This document shows positions 30,179-41,130 of a stretch of DNA of 64,000 nucleotides, piece by piece; position 1 is the first letter of the stretch, and every line of letters starts with the position of its first letter. Where the stretch lies: assembly GCF_021172065.1 (NCBI RefSeq), contig NZ_CP087880.1:496001-560000 (forward strand). The letters run 5' to 3'. Below the pieces are notes generated by a model. The model did no database searches. It worked only from the letters and a program-made list of their open reading frames with translations, and was not told the origin of the DNA. The stretch comes from Pseudocitrobacter corydidari (lineage in GTDB: Bacteria; Pseudomonadota; Gammaproteobacteria; Enterobacterales; Enterobacteriaceae). Both the position numbers and the translations under genes were made by a program.

Positions 30179-31189
30179 ATGAGTGCGTTAAATAAAAAAA
30201 GCTTTCTCACTTATCTGAAAGAGGGCGGTATTTACGTCGTTCTTTTGGTTCTGCTGGCGATTATTATTTTCCAGGATCCCACCTTCTTAAGCCTGCTGAA
30301 CTTAAGTAACATCCTGACCCAGTCTTCTGTGCGTATCATCATCGCGCTCGGCGTGGCGGGGTTGATTGTCACCCAGGGTACTGACCTTTCCGCTGGTCGC
30401 CAGGTGGGGCTGGCGGCGGTTATTGCTGCGACGCTGCTGCAATCCGTCGATAACGCCAACAAGGTCTTCCCGGAAATGGCGACCATGCCGATTGCGCTGG
30501 TTATCCTGATTGTTTGCGCGATTGGCGCGATTATCGGCCTGATCAACGGCATTATCATTGCTTATCTGAACGTGACGCCGTTTATTACCACGCTCGGCAC
30601 GATGATTATCGTTTACGGGATTAACTCCCTGTATTACGACTTTGTGGGCGCATCGCCGATCTCTGGCTTTGATAGTGGCTTCTCAACCTTTGCGCAGGGC
30701 TTTATTGCGCTCGGCAGTTTCCGTCTGTCGTATATCACCTTCTACGCGTTGATTGCCGTGGCGTTTGTCTGGGTGCTGTGGAACAAAACCCGCTTCGGGA
30801 AAAACATCTTCGCCATCGGTGGTAACCCGGAAGCGGCGAAAGTATCCGGCGTAAACGTGGCGGTGAACCTGCTGGTGATTTATGCGCTGTCCGGCGTGTT
30901 CTATGCCTTCGGCGGCCTGCTGGAAGCGGGGCGTATCGGTTCGGCGACCAACAACCTCGGCTTTATGTATGAGCTGGATGCGATTGCAGCCTGTGTGGTA
31001 GGCGGCGTTTCCTTCAGCGGCGGTGTGGGTACCGTACTTGGCGTGGTGACCGGTGTGATTATCTTTACGGTTATCAACTACGGTCTGACCTATATCGGCG
31101 TTAACCCGTACTGGCAGTACATTATTAAAGGGGCGATTATCATCTTCGCCGTGGCGCTGGATTCATTGAAATACGCGCGTAAGAAATAA
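30179..31189 (+). CDS. mglC: MglC, galactose ABC transporter permease
   Basis: 336 aa, standard length, with about ten membrane segments. The family block NKTRFGKNIFAIGGNPEAAK, continuing VSGVNV, is the loop that contacts the ATPase. It forms the inner-membrane channel for galactose together with MglA and MglB. AGGGGCTCGAC lies before the ATG. A REP-like repeat follows the stop and ends the operon. Confidence 0.97.
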   Translation: MSALNKKSFLTYLKEGGIYVVLLVLLAIIIFQDPTFLSLLNLSNILTQSSVRIIIALGVAGLIVTQGTDLSAGRQVGLAAVIAATLLQSVDNANKVFPEMATMPIALVILIVCAIGAIIGLINGIIIAYLNVTPFITTLGTMIIVYGINSLYYDFVGASPISGFDSGFSTFAQGFIALGSFRLSYITFYALIAVAFVWVLWNKTRFGKNIFAIGGNPEAAKVSGVNVAVNLLVIYALSGVFYAFGGLLEAGRIGSATNNLGFMYELDAIAACVVGGVSFSGGVGTVLGVVTGVIIFTVINYGLTYIGVNPYWQYIIKGAIIIFAVALDSLKYARKK

Positions 31190-31198
31190 CGCTGTGAT

Positions 31199-31286
31199 TG
31201 CCGGGTGGCGCTGTGCTTACCCGGCCTACATTATCCTGGTAATGCATTGATTTTGTAGGCCAGATAAGCAACGCACCATCTGGCGG
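31199..31286. repeat. REP/BIME-type repeat pair after mglC
   Basis: Inverted units TGCCGGGTGGCGCTGTGCTT and TTGTAGGCCAGATAAGCAAC, the second continuing GCACCATCTGGCGG. They lie between the convergent mglC and DUF1097 genes. No T-rich terminator was seen. Confidence 0.8.
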
Positions 31287-31289
31287 TTG

Positions 31290-31757
31290 TTATGATTTTT
31301 TCGCCTGCGGCCAACGTTCGGCGAGTAATAAACCGCTATTTTTCATCGCGTAACCAAACAGCAGGCCTACTAAAAGAGACGGGGCTACCGCCTGCCAGTC
31401 TCCCTGACCGGCAAAGGTAGAACATGCGCCAATAAACGTGCCTGGAACAAAAGAGAGCCACTGACTTTTCGCCTGAATACACATCACGAAAGCCACGACA
31501 CCTGTGAGTAAATACCCCAGCATCAGCCATTCAGGGGCTAGCTGGCTGCCGTAGATAATCACTTCTGCCCAAAGCACACCACTCATTACAGTACACAGAG
31601 ATATTCCCAGACCCTTCACGCCGCCCTGTGGGCAGGCAAAATAGGCGGTACAACCCAGAAATCCTGCCCAACTGAGCAGGCTCCATGTCACGGCGACCCA
31701 GCCCCAGATTCCCGATAAGATACCGGTAGTGAGGGCAATAGCGACAAGTGTACTCAT
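31290..31757 (-). CDS. DUF1097 family inner-membrane protein (YcdZ-like)
   Basis: 155 aa, five or so membrane segments. The product resembles E. coli YcdZ, with GILSGIWGWVAVTWSLLSWAG, CTAYFACPQGG and SFVPGTFIGACSTFAGQGDW. DUF1097 has no known function. At this place E. coli K-12 has the small, unrelated yeiS gene. It lies 46 bases downstream of preA in the same direction, and a perfect hairpin at 31766-31787 sits just before its ATG, which may lower its translation or read-through from preA. Confidence 0.85.
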   Translation of the reverse strand: MSTLVAIALTTGILSGIWGWVAVTWSLLSWAGFLGCTAYFACPQGGVKGLGISLCTVMSGVLWAEVIIYGSQLAPEWLMLGYLLTGVVAFVMCIQAKSQWLSFVPGTFIGACSTFAGQGDWQAVAPSLLVGLLFGYAMKNSGLLLAERWPQAKKS

Positions 31758-31765
31758 GGTTAATC

Positions 31766-31787
31766 CCGGCCTGCATGAACAGGCCGG
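31766..31787 (-). other. Perfect hairpin between preA and the DUF1097 gene
   Basis: CCGGCCTG (31766-31773), loop CATGAA, CAGGCCGG (31780-31787). No T run follows. Read on the minus strand, the ATG of the DUF1097 gene comes eight bases after the stem, so its ribosome site lies in or beside the stem. Confidence 0.6.
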
Positions 31788-31803
31788 TCCTCATCCTTAG
31801 AGG

Positions 31804-33039
31804 TTAAAGTGAAACGGCGTGCTCTTTCTCGCCAGGCTTGAACTCCACGCGCCCAAGGCTGATACACGCTACCGGGCAAACATGCCCGCAGAGCAGGCAG
31901 CCGACGCATTTGTCGGTGTTACAGTGCGGCGTGCGAGTCTCTTCGTTCCATTCCATCGCCTGGTGGCCGCCATCGTAGCAGGAAATATAACAGCGCCCGC
32001 AGCCAACACATTTATCTTCCGCGATATGCGGATAAACGATATAGCTGCGATCCAGTTCTTCCGCCGGAACAATGTTGGTGTTCGCCAGGCCTAACATCTC
32101 ATCGATCGAATCAAAGCCCTGATCGGCCAGATAGTGGGAAAGACCGCTGATCATATCTTCCACGATGCGATAGCCGTACTGCATGATGCCGGTTGTGACC
32201 TGCAGCGTCGCCGCGCCGAGCAGCAAGAATTCGGCTGCGTCTTCCCAGGTTTCTATCCCGCCGATACCGCTGATCGGGAAATCGCGCAGTTCAGGATGCA
32301 TGCGCATTTGCTGTATAAAGCGCAGGGCGATCGGTTTCACCGCTTTGCCGGAATAACCGGAAATGCTCGATTTGCCGTTGACCACCGGCATCCCGATTTT
32401 GCGATTCAGGTCGATGTTAGTGATCGACTTCACGGTGTTGATTGCCGCGATACCGTCCGCACCGCCGCGTTTTGCCGCCAGCGCCACGTCGCACATATCA
32501 CCAATATTCGGCGTCATTTTTGCCAGCATCGGCAGGGAAGAACCGCGTTTCACCGCACGGCAATATTTCTCGACCAGCTCCGGGCTTTGACCGACATCGC
32601 TTCCCATCGCATGAGAGGTCATCTGTGGGCAGGAGAAGTTACACTCGATCATATCGGCACCGGCTTTCTCAACCAGATGCGCAAGCTCTTGCCACTGCTG
32701 TTCGTTTTCCCCCATGATCGAGGCGATCAGCACTTTATCGGGGTAATCTTCTTTCAGCCGACGAATCGCTTCGAGGTTTTCCGCCAGCGGATGTTCGGCA
32801 ATCTGCTCCATATTTTTGAAGCCGATAAAGCCGGTATCCTCTTTGATCAGATGATCGAAACGTGGCGAAACTTCATTGGCGATGAAGAAGCCGATGGTTT
32901 TGAACACCACCCCACCCCAGCCGGTATCATACGCCTTGGCGCACATCTCATAGCAGTTGCCGACCGGTGAAGAGGAGAGGCAGAACGGGTTAGGAAATTT
33001 AACGCCGCAAAAGGTAACAGAAAGATCTTTCGTTAACAT
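31804..33039 (-). CDS. preA: PreA, NAD-dependent dihydropyrimidine dehydrogenase subunit
   Basis: 411 aa from the ATG at 33039, the E. coli length. A GTG at 33045 is in frame but fits less well. An FMN-binding dihydroorotate-dehydrogenase-like barrel occupies about 1-300, with the catalytic cysteine segment [13 protein letters not shown]. Two 4Fe-4S clusters follow at the C-terminus ([11 protein letters not shown] and [13 protein letters not shown]). With PreT it reduces uracil and thymine to the 5,6-dihydro forms using NADH. The start overlaps the end of preT by seven bases, so the two are translationally coupled. Confidence 0.95.
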   Translation of the reverse strand: MLTKDLSVTFCGVKFPNPFCLSSSPVGNCYEMCAKAYDTGWGGVVFKTIGFFIANEVSPRFDHLIKEDTGFIGFKNMEQIAEHPLAENLEAIRRLKEDYPDKVLIASIMGENEQQWQELAHLVEKAGADMIECNFSCPQMTSHAMGSDVGQSPELVEKYCRAVKRGSSLPMLAKMTPNIGDMCDVALAAKRGGADGIAAINTVKSITNIDLNRKIGMPVVNGKSSISGYSGKAVKPIALRFIQQMRMHPELRDFPISGIGGIETWEDAAEFLLLGAATLQVTTGIMQYGYRIVEDMISGLSHYLADQGFDSIDEMLGLANTNIVPAEELDRSYIVYPHIAEDKCVGCGRCYISCYDGGHQAMEWNEETRTPHCNTDKCVGCLLCGHVCPVACISLGRVEFKPGEKEHAVSL

Positions 33040-34274
33040 GAGCACGCTCCCTCTAAATAGTGGTGAATGGACTGCGCGGCTTCCTTCCCGGTTTTCACCG
33101 CATAAACCACCGTTTTGTCTCCCTGAACAATATCGCCCGCAGCAAAAAGCGTCGGGTCCGATGTCTGATAATCTGTAGTTTCCACCGTATTGCGCTGCAC
33201 GTTCAGATGATTAAAGGCGGTAAACTGCGCATGCTGGCCGACGGCGAGAATGATTTTCTCGGCGTGCAGTTTCATTTCGCCCGGTAAGCTAACGTGCTGG
33301 AAGGTGACCGAATGACCTGCAACGCTAATCGGTGTGAACCCATCGATAATGGAAACACCCAGTGCCTGAGCGCTGGTAAACTCTTTTACGCTTGCCGGGA
33401 ATTCGTCCAGCGTTTCACGCGCGACGCAGGTGACAGAAGGGCAGCCCAGCATTTTCAGCGTGGTGGCAACGTCCATGGCGACGTCACCGCCACCGATAAT
33501 CAACGCGCTTTGAGGAATAGCAATTTCACCGTTCGCGCGGCTGGCGCGTTGTAAAAAGTCGACGGCGATTTCGACATCTTCGGCATCATCAAAGAGGGAG
33601 AGTGAGGCCCCCTGAGACAAGCCAACGGTCAGCAGAACCGCGCGGTGCTGGGCTTTCAGTTGTTCCAGCGTCAGCGTTTTACCCACTTCGCTGTTGCATT
33701 GGATGGTTACGCCCATCTCTGCGATGCGTTGAATTTCGTTATCCAGTACGGCCTGCGATAAACGGAATTCAGGAATACCGTGGCGCAACCAGCCGCCGGC
33801 CTGCGGCTCTTTTTCGAAGAGCGTGACGTCGTAGCCCAGGTTAGTGAGCGTGACGCTCGCCTGTAAGCCCGCCGGGCCTGCCCCGACAATCGCCACTTTA
33901 CCGAGCGTTTTGCTGCCCGGTTGATAAACCTGCATACCCGTTTGCTGCTCAAAGTCGGTTACGAAGCGTTGCAGGCGGGCGATGTCGATTGGTTTATCGA
34001 TCCCCGAGCGCGAACATTCCGCCTGGCATAATTTCTCCGTTGGGCAAACGCGTGCGCATACGGCACCCAGCGCATTATTTTCGCGAATAGTTTCGGCTGC
34101 GCCTTTAAAATTACGGAAATAGATGGAGCGGATAAATTTACCCGGGTCCGTTTGGGCTGGACACCCCTGGCTGCAAGGCGCATCGTGGCATAACAAACAA
34201 CGCGAAGCCTCCTTTATCGCCAGCAATGGCGTAAAGGCCGGAATTAGCTCATCCAGATAATCTTGTTGCGACAT
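33033..34274 (-). CDS. preT: PreT, NAD-dependent dihydropyrimidine dehydrogenase subunit (FAD/FeS)
   Basis: 413 aa (E. coli 412). The N-terminal cysteine cluster region ([19 protein letters not shown], then [15 protein letters not shown]) binds iron-sulfur centres. An FAD-binding [10 protein letters not shown] motif and an NAD-binding region around [13 protein letters not shown] follow. It resembles the small subunit of glutamate synthase. It passes electrons from NADH to PreA in pyrimidine reduction. It is the first gene of preTA, with a perfect CRP palindrome about 100 bases upstream. Confidence 0.95.
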   Translation of the reverse strand: MSQQDYLDELIPAFTPLLAIKEASRCLLCHDAPCSQGCPAQTDPGKFIRSIYFRNFKGAAETIRENNALGAVCARVCPTEKLCQAECSRSGIDKPIDIARLQRFVTDFEQQTGMQVYQPGSKTLGKVAIVGAGPAGLQASVTLTNLGYDVTLFEKEPQAGGWLRHGIPEFRLSQAVLDNEIQRIAEMGVTIQCNSEVGKTLTLEQLKAQHRAVLLTVGLSQGASLSLFDDAEDVEIAVDFLQRASRANGEIAIPQSALIIGGGDVAMDVATTLKMLGCPSVTCVARETLDEFPASVKEFTSAQALGVSIIDGFTPISVAGHSVTFQHVSLPGEMKLHAEKIILAVGQHAQFTAFNHLNVQRNTVETTDYQTSDPTLFAAGDIVQGDKTVVYAVKTGKEAAQSIHHYLEGACSC

Positions 34275-34376
34275 ATAATCTTCCTTAATGATTAGGTAAA
34301 TTAAAGCGAACGCAAAGAACGTAATAAAGATAGAAATAACCTGTTAGCAAGGCTATGCCTGGGGATGAGCGTATTC

Positions 34377-34392
34377 TGTGAATCTATTCACA
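34377..34392 (-). promoter_or_regulatory. Perfect CRP palindrome upstream of preT
   Basis: TGTGAATCTATTCACA has both ideal CRP half-sites. It lies in the 345-base gap between preT and sanA, centred about 110 bases before the preT ATG, a plausible class I activator position. The rest of the gap (34400-34619) is very AT-rich, with no recognised gene. Confidence 0.8.
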
Positions 34393-34619
34393 GATGGCAG
34401 GAAATAATACGTACACGGGTAAAATTAGCAGCAATTACTACTATGCGAATAGAAATAATTATCAAAATGATAATGTCTTATTTTTTATTTATTACCGTGC
34501 TTATTTTATCTAAACCGTTTATGAAGTAATTCATCCAGATGAAATATATCGACTGGTTAATGCGTAATTTAAGTGACATTAAATCGCGTATACGCTTTTA
34601 ATGCGTAACATTCTACACA

Positions 34620-35360
<741 letters not shown>

Positions 35361-35452
35361 TCAGGCTACTTTACCCGTCGCTTAAGAGCAAGAATCTGCG
35401 CGTTAATTGCAGGGAAATTCGCCAGTTGCGGGCTTTCGCCCGCACTGAAAGA

Positions 35453-36337
35453 TTAACCGAGAAGGACGCGGTCGATGTTCTGGCAGCCTAACGCTTTCAG
35501 CGTCGCTACCGTCGCATCCCACTGGATGAGCGGCGCATCGGCGCGTTCGGCAAGCATCGCGCGGGTAATGGCGGGATAATCATAGCCATGCAGGCTTAAC
35601 AGATTCAGCGCGCCCTGTAATGGCGGTAGAGTTGGGTTGAAGGCAGCATTTTCAGCGTAGCTGCCGCTAAAAATCGTGCCGTCGGCCAGTTCCAGCGCCA
35701 CGCCGGAGGGCGACTTGCTGTAGGGCGTATGACTTCTGTTCGCCGCTTTAATGGCCGCCTGAGTTAACGCATCGCCTTGCAGCGGGTAACCGTGGTCCTG
35801 CTCATCCATCAGCAGCGTTTTGATGTCGAGATCTTTCGGCCCGAACGCATCCGGCAAATAATCTTTCAGCGTATGGGGCGCACGGCCCGGCAGGTTGATG
35901 CGCAGCGCCAGCCCGCTGTTCAGTTCATTCATAAACTGACGGCAGTGGCCGCAAGGGGTGTAGTTGACGGTGATCGCCGCAAGGGCTTTTTCACCGCGCA
36001 GCCAGGCGTGGCTGATAGCGCTTTGTTCGGCATGGACGGTTTGCTGCATGGTCGCGCCCAAAAATTCCATATTGCCGCCGAAGTACCAGGTTCCGCTTAC
36101 GCCGCGCGCAATGGCGCCAACGTTGAAGTGGGAAAGGTCGGCGCGCGCGCAGGCGGCAGCCAGCGGCAGAAGCGCGAAAGCCAGCGCGTCTTCGTCCAGT
36201 CCTGTCGCGCTACGCAGCGATGAGACCTGCCCGGCGCTCAGCATCGCGGAGAAGTGCGCATCAGCCAGCACGGGGGCGATGGCTGTTTGCAGGTCCGCAG
36301 GCAGTTGCGAAAAAGCAGATTGAAAACGTGGATGCAT
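35453..36337 (-). CDS. cdd: Cdd, cytidine deaminase
   Basis: 294 aa, the E. coli length, made of an active N-terminal domain and a decayed C-terminal copy. The zinc and catalytic residues are in TVHAEQSAI (H102, E104) and TPCGHCRQF (C129, C132). It turns cytidine and deoxycytidine to uridine and deoxyuridine for pyrimidine salvage. GAGGCAACGCC precedes the ATG. The upstream region has the double CRP arrangement with CytR-type half-sites between, the known design of the E. coli cdd promoter. Confidence 0.96.
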   Translation of the reverse strand: MHPRFQSAFSQLPADLQTAIAPVLADAHFSAMLSAGQVSSLRSATGLDEDALAFALLPLAAACARADLSHFNVGAIARGVSGTWYFGGNMEFLGATMQQTVHAEQSAISHAWLRGEKALAAITVNYTPCGHCRQFMNELNSGLALRINLPGRAPHTLKDYLPDAFGPKDLDIKTLLMDEQDHGYPLQGDALTQAAIKAANRSHTPYSKSPSGVALELADGTIFSGSYAENAAFNPTLPPLQGALNLLSLHGYDYPAITRAMLAERADAPLIQWDATVATLKALGCQNIDRVLLG

Positions 36338-36368
36338 GGCGTTGCCTCGTAACAGTGTAAGGGTAAAC

Positions 36369-36463
36369 AGTGTACGTGCCGGTTACGCTTTTATTAGTGA
36401 TCTAAATCTCATTATTTATGCAACGTATGCAAACGTTATGCAAAATGTGTGACCTGTCGCATT
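36369..36463 (-). promoter_or_regulatory. cdd promoter with two CRP sites and CytR-type half-sites
   Basis: On the minus strand a -10-like TACACT (36369-36374) implies a start near 36362. A CRP-like site AGTGATCTAAATCTCA (36396-36411) is then centred at about -41.5, and a second TGTGACCTGTCGCATT (36448-36463) at about -93. Between them ATGCAACG, ATGCAAACG and ATGCAAA resemble CytR half-sites. The spacing mirrors the E. coli cdd promoter. Confidence 0.7.
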
Positions 36464-37159
36464 TTAGCCGACAACAGAGAGAATTATCGGGAACAGGAAC
36501 GGGGCGACCAGCGAGGTAATGATCCCGCACAGCACCAGCGCCAGCGAACTGAATGCGCCTTCCTGATAATCGACTTCCGCGCAGCGAGCGGTACCGAGGG
36601 CGTGAGAAGCCGTCCCCATCGCCAGGCCACGCGCGGCTTTGGTATTAATGCGCATCAGGTTCAGCAGAGTATGGCCAAATACCGCGCCCAGAATCCCAAC
36701 GAAAATCACGCAGACGGCGCTAATGGCTGGAATACCGCCAATGCTGCCGCCGACGGCCATCGCGATCGGCGTCGTGACCGATTTCGGTAAAATAGACGCG
36801 GCAATTTCGGGGGATGCGCCCATCATCAGCGCCACCGAAGTACCGGTAACCATCGCCACTACGCTGCCGAAAAAGCAGATAGTGATAATCGATTTCCAGC
36901 GCGCGCGGATTTGGTGCAGCTGTTCATACAGCGGAAAGGCGAGGGCCACGACCGCCGGTTGCAGCAGATCGTTCAGGACTTTGCTGCCCTGGAAATAGTG
37001 ATCGTAAGGAATGCCGGTCAGCAGCAGGATGGGAATAATCACCACCATCGCCACTAACAGCGGATTGAGAAGCGGGAATTTGACCCGTGCGGCCAGCCAG
37101 CGTGCGGCAAAAAAGACCGCCAGCGTCAGCGGCAACGACCACCAGATATAGTGCATCAT
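36464..37159 (-). CDS. yohK: YohK, LrgB/CidB family membrane protein
   Basis: 231 aa with about seven membrane segments. The LrgB motifs [21 protein letters not shown] and [12 protein letters not shown] are plain. In E. coli this protein with YohJ has been linked to export of 3-hydroxypropionate or related acids and to a holin-like role. It is the second gene of the pair: its ATG overlaps the yohJ stop by four bases (ATGA). Confidence 0.93.
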   Translation of the reverse strand: MMHYIWWSLPLTLAVFFAARWLAARVKFPLLNPLLVAMVVIIPILLLTGIPYDHYFQGSKVLNDLLQPAVVALAFPLYEQLHQIRARWKSIITICFFGSVVAMVTGTSVALMMGASPEIAASILPKSVTTPIAMAVGGSIGGIPAISAVCVIFVGILGAVFGHTLLNLMRINTKAARGLAMGTASHALGTARCAEVDYQEGAFSSLALVLCGIITSLVAPFLFPIILSVVG

Positions 37160-37554
37160 TCGTCAGTTCCTTTTTGACCAACTACTTTGCGTTCACCATG
37201 GATAATGTGCGAACTCCAGCTCACCACCAGGAAGACGACGAGCGTACTGACCGCGCAGGAGACGACGATAGGGCCGAACTGGGCGCTGAGCAGGTCGTAA
37301 TATTGCATCACGCCAACGCCGATAGGCACGAACAGCAGCGCCATATAGCGGATGAGAATGTAGCAGCCCGGCAAAACCCACTTCGACGGCAGGATTTGCA
37401 GCGCCAGTAAAACGAACATAATCAGCATCCCGATAATACTGCCGGGGATGGTGATCGGTAGCAGCGAGGCGATAAAAATTCCCGCATACAAACAGGCATA
37501 TATCAGGACGAAAGCACGCAGGTATTGCCAGATAATATTCAGCGATTTGCTCAT
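37156..37554 (-). CDS. yohJ: YohJ, LrgA/CidA family membrane protein
   Basis: 132 aa from the ATG at 37554, matching the E. coli length and its start [11 protein letters not shown]. The open frame up to 37590 lacks family similarity. Four membrane segments follow the CidA/LrgA pattern, including [20 protein letters not shown] and [17 protein letters not shown]. It works with YohK, to which it is translationally coupled. In E. coli K-12 this pair is followed by dusC on the other strand. Here six genes for gentisate breakdown stand between. Confidence 0.93.
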   Translation of the reverse strand: MSKSLNIIWQYLRAFVLIYACLYAGIFIASLLPITIPGSIIGMLIMFVLLALQILPSKWVLPGCYILIRYMALLFVPIGVGVMQYYDLLSAQFGPIVVSCAVSTLVVFLVVSWSSHIIHGERKVVGQKGTDE

Positions 37555-37659
37555 GTTGGTTACCCTTGATGGAACGCATTCATCATACAATTAAAGCCAG
37601 AAATGTGCTACTGATCACATCATGAATTGTGAGCATACCTGACATAGACAAGCGGAACA

Positions 37660-38583
37660 TCAGGCATCTGACTGAAGCGGATGCGATAAATGATAAAGAA
37701 AGCGACTCAGCGCCTGCGAGGGCTGATCGTTTTTTCTCCAGAATACGCCGACGCTGCCTTTCTGCTCAATCTTCGGCAACGCCAGAATCGTGAGCTGCCC
37801 TTGTTGGGCGTAGCGTTCTGCCAGCCGCAAAGAAAGAATAGAAATCATATCGCTGCTTTGCAGCAGGTTCACGCTGACGTTCATTGAGGCGGATTCAATG
37901 GTGTTTTCCGGCAGCATCACGCCGTTATCAACAAGGGCGTTATCAATACTCTGGCGGATCGGCGTGCCGGTGGGCCAGACTATCCAGCGCCAGGGTTCCA
38001 GATCCTTCCAGCTCAATCGGTCGTAAGCCGCGAGAGGGTGATCGGTGCGGGCAACAAAGCAAACGGGTTCCGTATACAGCACCTGATAATTCAACGGCAG
38101 CTCCAGCGCGCGCCCGCCGATACGTCCGACCACCACATCCACCACGCCTGACTGCAAATCATGCAGCAGCGGCGTCATTACCTTTTCTTCGATGTTCAGA
38201 TGCAGAGAAGGCATCTCTTTGAGTAGCGGAAAAATCGCCTGCGAGACGCAATCGGTCGCCACTGGCGAGCAGCCGATTTTCAGGCTGCCGACCAGGCCGC
38301 CCTGTTTGAAACGTTCCATCTCAAACTGCGAACGTTCGAGATCGTTAATTAAGCGTTGCGCGTGCGCAAGCAATAGCTTTCCCCCTTCAGAAGGGCGTAA
38401 GCCTTTGCTGTGACGCTCGAAAAGTGTGATCCCGACCTCTTCTTCGAACTGTGTCAGCCACTTGGAAAGGGCCGGTTGCGTGATGTGCATCTTTTTCGCC
38501 ACCTGGGTCAGATTGCACTGCTCGCCCAGCGCGACCAGCATTTGCAGGTGATGAAGCTTCAGTTTTTGCGTCCAGTTTGCCAT
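37660..38583 (-). CDS. mhbR: MhbR, LysR-type regulator of 3-hydroxybenzoate catabolism
   Basis: 307 aa from the ATG at 38583, which has GGAGG nine bases upstream; the frame to 38631 runs over the ribosome site. A LysR winged helix is at about 5-65 (KLKLHHLQMLVALGEQCNLT, continuing QVAKKMHITQPALSK), then the effector-binding domain. Divergence from the mhbTDHIM operon and similarity to aromatic-acid regulators suggest it activates that operon with 3-hydroxybenzoate or gentisate. A perfect palindrome overlaps its own ribosome site, pointing to autoregulation. The name rests mainly on context. Confidence 0.8.
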   Translation of the reverse strand: MANWTQKLKLHHLQMLVALGEQCNLTQVAKKMHITQPALSKWLTQFEEEVGITLFERHSKGLRPSEGGKLLLAHAQRLINDLERSQFEMERFKQGGLVGSLKIGCSPVATDCVSQAIFPLLKEMPSLHLNIEEKVMTPLLHDLQSGVVDVVVGRIGGRALELPLNYQVLYTEPVCFVARTDHPLAAYDRLSWKDLEPWRWIVWPTGTPIRQSIDNALVDNGVMLPENTIESASMNVSVNLLQSSDMISILSLRLAERYAQQGQLTILALPKIEQKGSVGVFWRKNDQPSQALSRFLYHLSHPLQSDA

Positions 38584-38588
38584 CAGCA

Positions 38589-38655
38589 ATAACCTCCAGG
38601 TTATGACGCTGCACGGAAAGCCATTGTACAACTCATTTCAATTACCACAAAATTG
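38589..38655. promoter_or_regulatory. Dyad sites in the mhbR-mhbT divergent gap
   Basis: ATAACCT, CC, AGGTTAT (38589-38604) is a perfect 7-2-7 palindrome covering the mhbR ribosome site. CAATT, seven bases, AATTG (38639-38655) is a second dyad nearer the promoters. Both are plausible binding sites for a LysR-type protein such as MhbR. Confidence 0.6.
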
Positions 38656-38708
38656 CTACATACAAACAACAAATACAACATCTACCCTACACACCTGAGG
38701 CATGGCTT

Positions 38709-40067
38709 ATGACTCAACGACGTGAACTACAAGCTCTGATTGATGCAGCCCCCATCGGCGCGCTCCAGTGGCGTGTCATTATCTGCTGTTTTCTGGTGGT
38801 GATGATGGATGGATTCGACACGGCGGCGATCGGGTTTATTGCTCCCGATATCCGCGCACACTGGCAACTGACGGCAGCAGAACTGGCCCCACTATTTGGC
38901 GCTGGCCTGCTCGGTCTCACCGCCGGGGCGCTGCTTTGCGGGCCACTTTCCGATCGCTTTGGCCGTAAACGCGTCATTGAATGGTGCGTGGCGTTTTTCG
39001 GCATCCTCAGCCTGCTCTCCGCTTTTTCGCCAGACCTGCAAACGCTGGTGATCCTGCGCTTCTTAACCGGGCTGGGCTTAGGCGGCGCAATGCCCAATAC
39101 CATCACCATGACCTCCGAATACCTGCCAGCTCGTCGTCGCGGCGCGCTGGTGACCCTGATGTTCTGCGGCTTCACGCTCGGCTCCGCCTTTGGCGGGATT
39201 GTCAGTGCGCAGTTAGTGGGCATGATCGGCTGGGCGGGTATTCTGGTACTTGGCGGCGTCCTGCCGATGATCCTGTTCTTCTACTTACTGGTTGCACTGC
39301 CGGAATCTCCCCGCTGGATGGTGCGTCGTCAGCGGCCTCAGGCGCACATCGCAAGGCTGGTCAGTGAGATGACCCAGGAGCGCCATGACGACACCATCTT
39401 CTGGCTCGATGAACCTACGTCGGTACACAAAGGCAGCATTGGCCAGCTTTTCGCCGGACGCCAGCTCGCTATCACGCTGATGCTGTGGGTGGTGTTCTTT
39501 ATGAGCCTGCTGATTATCTATCTGCTCTCAAGCTGGATGCCGACGCTGCTTAATCATCGTGGCATCGACCTGCAACACGCGTCATGGGTGACGGCGGCGT
39601 TCCAGATTGGCGGCACAATGGGCGCGATTCTGCTCGGCGTATTAATGGACAAATTCAACCCCTTCCGGGTGCTGGCGGTGAGCTACGCGCTGGGCGCGGT
39701 GTGCATCGTGATGATTGGCCTGAGTGAAAACGGCCTCTGGCTGATGGCGCTGGCGATTTTCGGCACGGGGATTGGTATCAGCGGCTCGCAGGTTGGGCTG
39801 AACGCCTTAACCGCCATGCTCTACCCAACCCAAAGCCGCGCGACGGGCGTGAGCTGGGCAAACGCGATTGGTCGCTGCGGCGCGATTGTCGGCTCGGTTT
39901 CCGGCGGGGTAATGATGGCGCTGAATTTCTCTTTCGACACTCTGTTTTACGTGATTGCCGTCCCGGCAGCCATCAGCGCCATCATGTTGACGCTGCTTAC
40001 CCTGGCTGTTCGCCGGACGACAAGAGTACCCAACCCGCTGCCTGCTACAGGTGTGGTGAATAAATAA
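38709..40067 (+). CDS. mhbT: MhbT, aromatic acid:H+ symporter (MFS)
   Basis: 452 aa with 12 membrane segments. MFS motif [15 protein letters not shown] in helix 1 and [12 protein letters not shown] in the 2-3 loop are those of the aromatic acid:H+ symporter (AAHS) family that imports benzoate derivatives. First gene of the cluster, 11 bases before mhbD. It most likely brings in 3-hydroxybenzoate or gentisate. The substrate is inferred from the neighbours. Confidence 0.85.
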   Translation: MTQRRELQALIDAAPIGALQWRVIICCFLVVMMDGFDTAAIGFIAPDIRAHWQLTAAELAPLFGAGLLGLTAGALLCGPLSDRFGRKRVIEWCVAFFGILSLLSAFSPDLQTLVILRFLTGLGLGGAMPNTITMTSEYLPARRRGALVTLMFCGFTLGSAFGGIVSAQLVGMIGWAGILVLGGVLPMILFFYLLVALPESPRWMVRRQRPQAHIARLVSEMTQERHDDTIFWLDEPTSVHKGSIGQLFAGRQLAITLMLWVVFFMSLLIIYLLSSWMPTLLNHRGIDLQHASWVTAAFQIGGTMGAILLGVLMDKFNPFRVLAVSYALGAVCIVMIGLSENGLWLMALAIFGTGIGISGSQVGLNALTAMLYPTQSRATGVSWANAIGRCGAIVGSVSGGVMMALNFSFDTLFYVIAVPAAISAIMLTLLTLAVRRTTRVPNPLPATGVVNK

Positions 40068-40078
40068 GGAGAATAACA

Positions 40079-41116
40079 ATGAGCCAGATGAATCCGGACG
40101 TCAAAAATGAACGGCAACAATACTATCAGCACATTTCCGGGCAGAACCTGACCCCGCTGTGGGAATCGCTGCACCACCTGGTGCCGCAAACGCCGAACCC
40201 GACCTGCGCGCCTGCCCACTGGAGCTATCAGGAAATTCGCCCGCTGCTGCTGGAAAGTGGCAGCCTGATTGGTGCGAAAGAGGCTGTACGCCGCGTGCTG
40301 GTGCTGGAAAACCCGGCCCTGCGCGGACAGTCTTCCATTACCTCATCGCTGTACGCCGGTTTACAGCTGATTATGCCGGGTGAAGTGGCCCCGAGCCATC
40401 GTCATAACCAGTCGGCACTGCGCTTTATTGTGGAAGGCAAAGGCGCATTTACCGCCGTCGATGGCGAGCGCACCCAGATGCATCCGGGCGACTTTATTCT
40501 CACCCCGCAATGGCGCTGGCACGACCATGGCAACCCAGGCGACGAGCCGGTGATTTGGCTGGATGGACTCGACTTGCCGCTGGTGAACTATCTGGGTTGC
40601 GGTTTTGCCGAGGATTACCCGGAAGATCAGCAGCCGGTCACCCGCAAAGAAGGCGATTATCTGCCGCGCTACGCCGCCAATATGCTGCCGTTGCGCCATC
40701 AAACCGGTAACTCATCACCGATTTTCAACTATCGCTATGACCGCAGTCGCGAAGCGCTGCACGACCTCACTCGCCTGGGCGATGCCGACGAATGGGACGG
40801 CTACAAAATGCGCTATGTCAACCCGGTAACGGGCGGCTACCCGATGCCATCCATGGGCGCATTCCTGCAACTGCTGCCGAAGGGCTTCCGCTCCCGCCAG
40901 GCGCGCACCACTGACAGCACGATTTATCACGTGGTGGAAGGCAGTGGCCAGGTCACCGTCGGCGACCAGGTGTTCAGCTTTAAAGAGAAAGATGTCTTTG
41001 TCGTGCCGACCTGGCACAGCGTGTCGTTCGATGCGCAGGACGAGACCGTGTTATTCAGTTTCTCGGACCGCCCCGTTCAGGAAGCGCTGGGCCTGTTCCG
41101 CGAAGCACGCTACTAA
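40079..41116 (+). CDS. mhbD: MhbD, gentisate 1,2-dioxygenase
   Basis: 345 aa bicupin. The N-terminal cupin supplies the iron ligands in [12 protein letters not shown] (H107, H109) and WRWHDHG (H148, H150); the C-terminal cupin is the second, degenerate barrel. It opens the ring of gentisate (2,5-dihydroxybenzoate) with O2 to give maleylpyruvate. AAGGAGAATAAC precedes the ATG. It is followed after 14 bases by the hydrolase gene, in a tight operon. Confidence 0.92.
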   Translation: MSQMNPDVKNERQQYYQHISGQNLTPLWESLHHLVPQTPNPTCAPAHWSYQEIRPLLLESGSLIGAKEAVRRVLVLENPALRGQSSITSSLYAGLQLIMPGEVAPSHRHNQSALRFIVEGKGAFTAVDGERTQMHPGDFILTPQWRWHDHGNPGDEPVIWLDGLDLPLVNYLGCGFAEDYPEDQQPVTRKEGDYLPRYAANMLPLRHQTGNSSPIFNYRYDRSREALHDLTRLGDADEWDGYKMRYVNPVTGGYPMPSMGAFLQLLPKGFRSRQARTTDSTIYHVVEGSGQVTVGDQVFSFKEKDVFVVPTWHSVSFDAQDETVLFSFSDRPVQEALGLFREARY

Positions 41117-41130
41117 TCAGGAGAAGAATA

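Noticed and set aside
34451-34475. Fur box considered at ATTATCAAAATGATAAT
   Set aside because: The two hexamers face outward, the reverse of the usual Fur arrangement, and the neighbouring genes are not iron genes.
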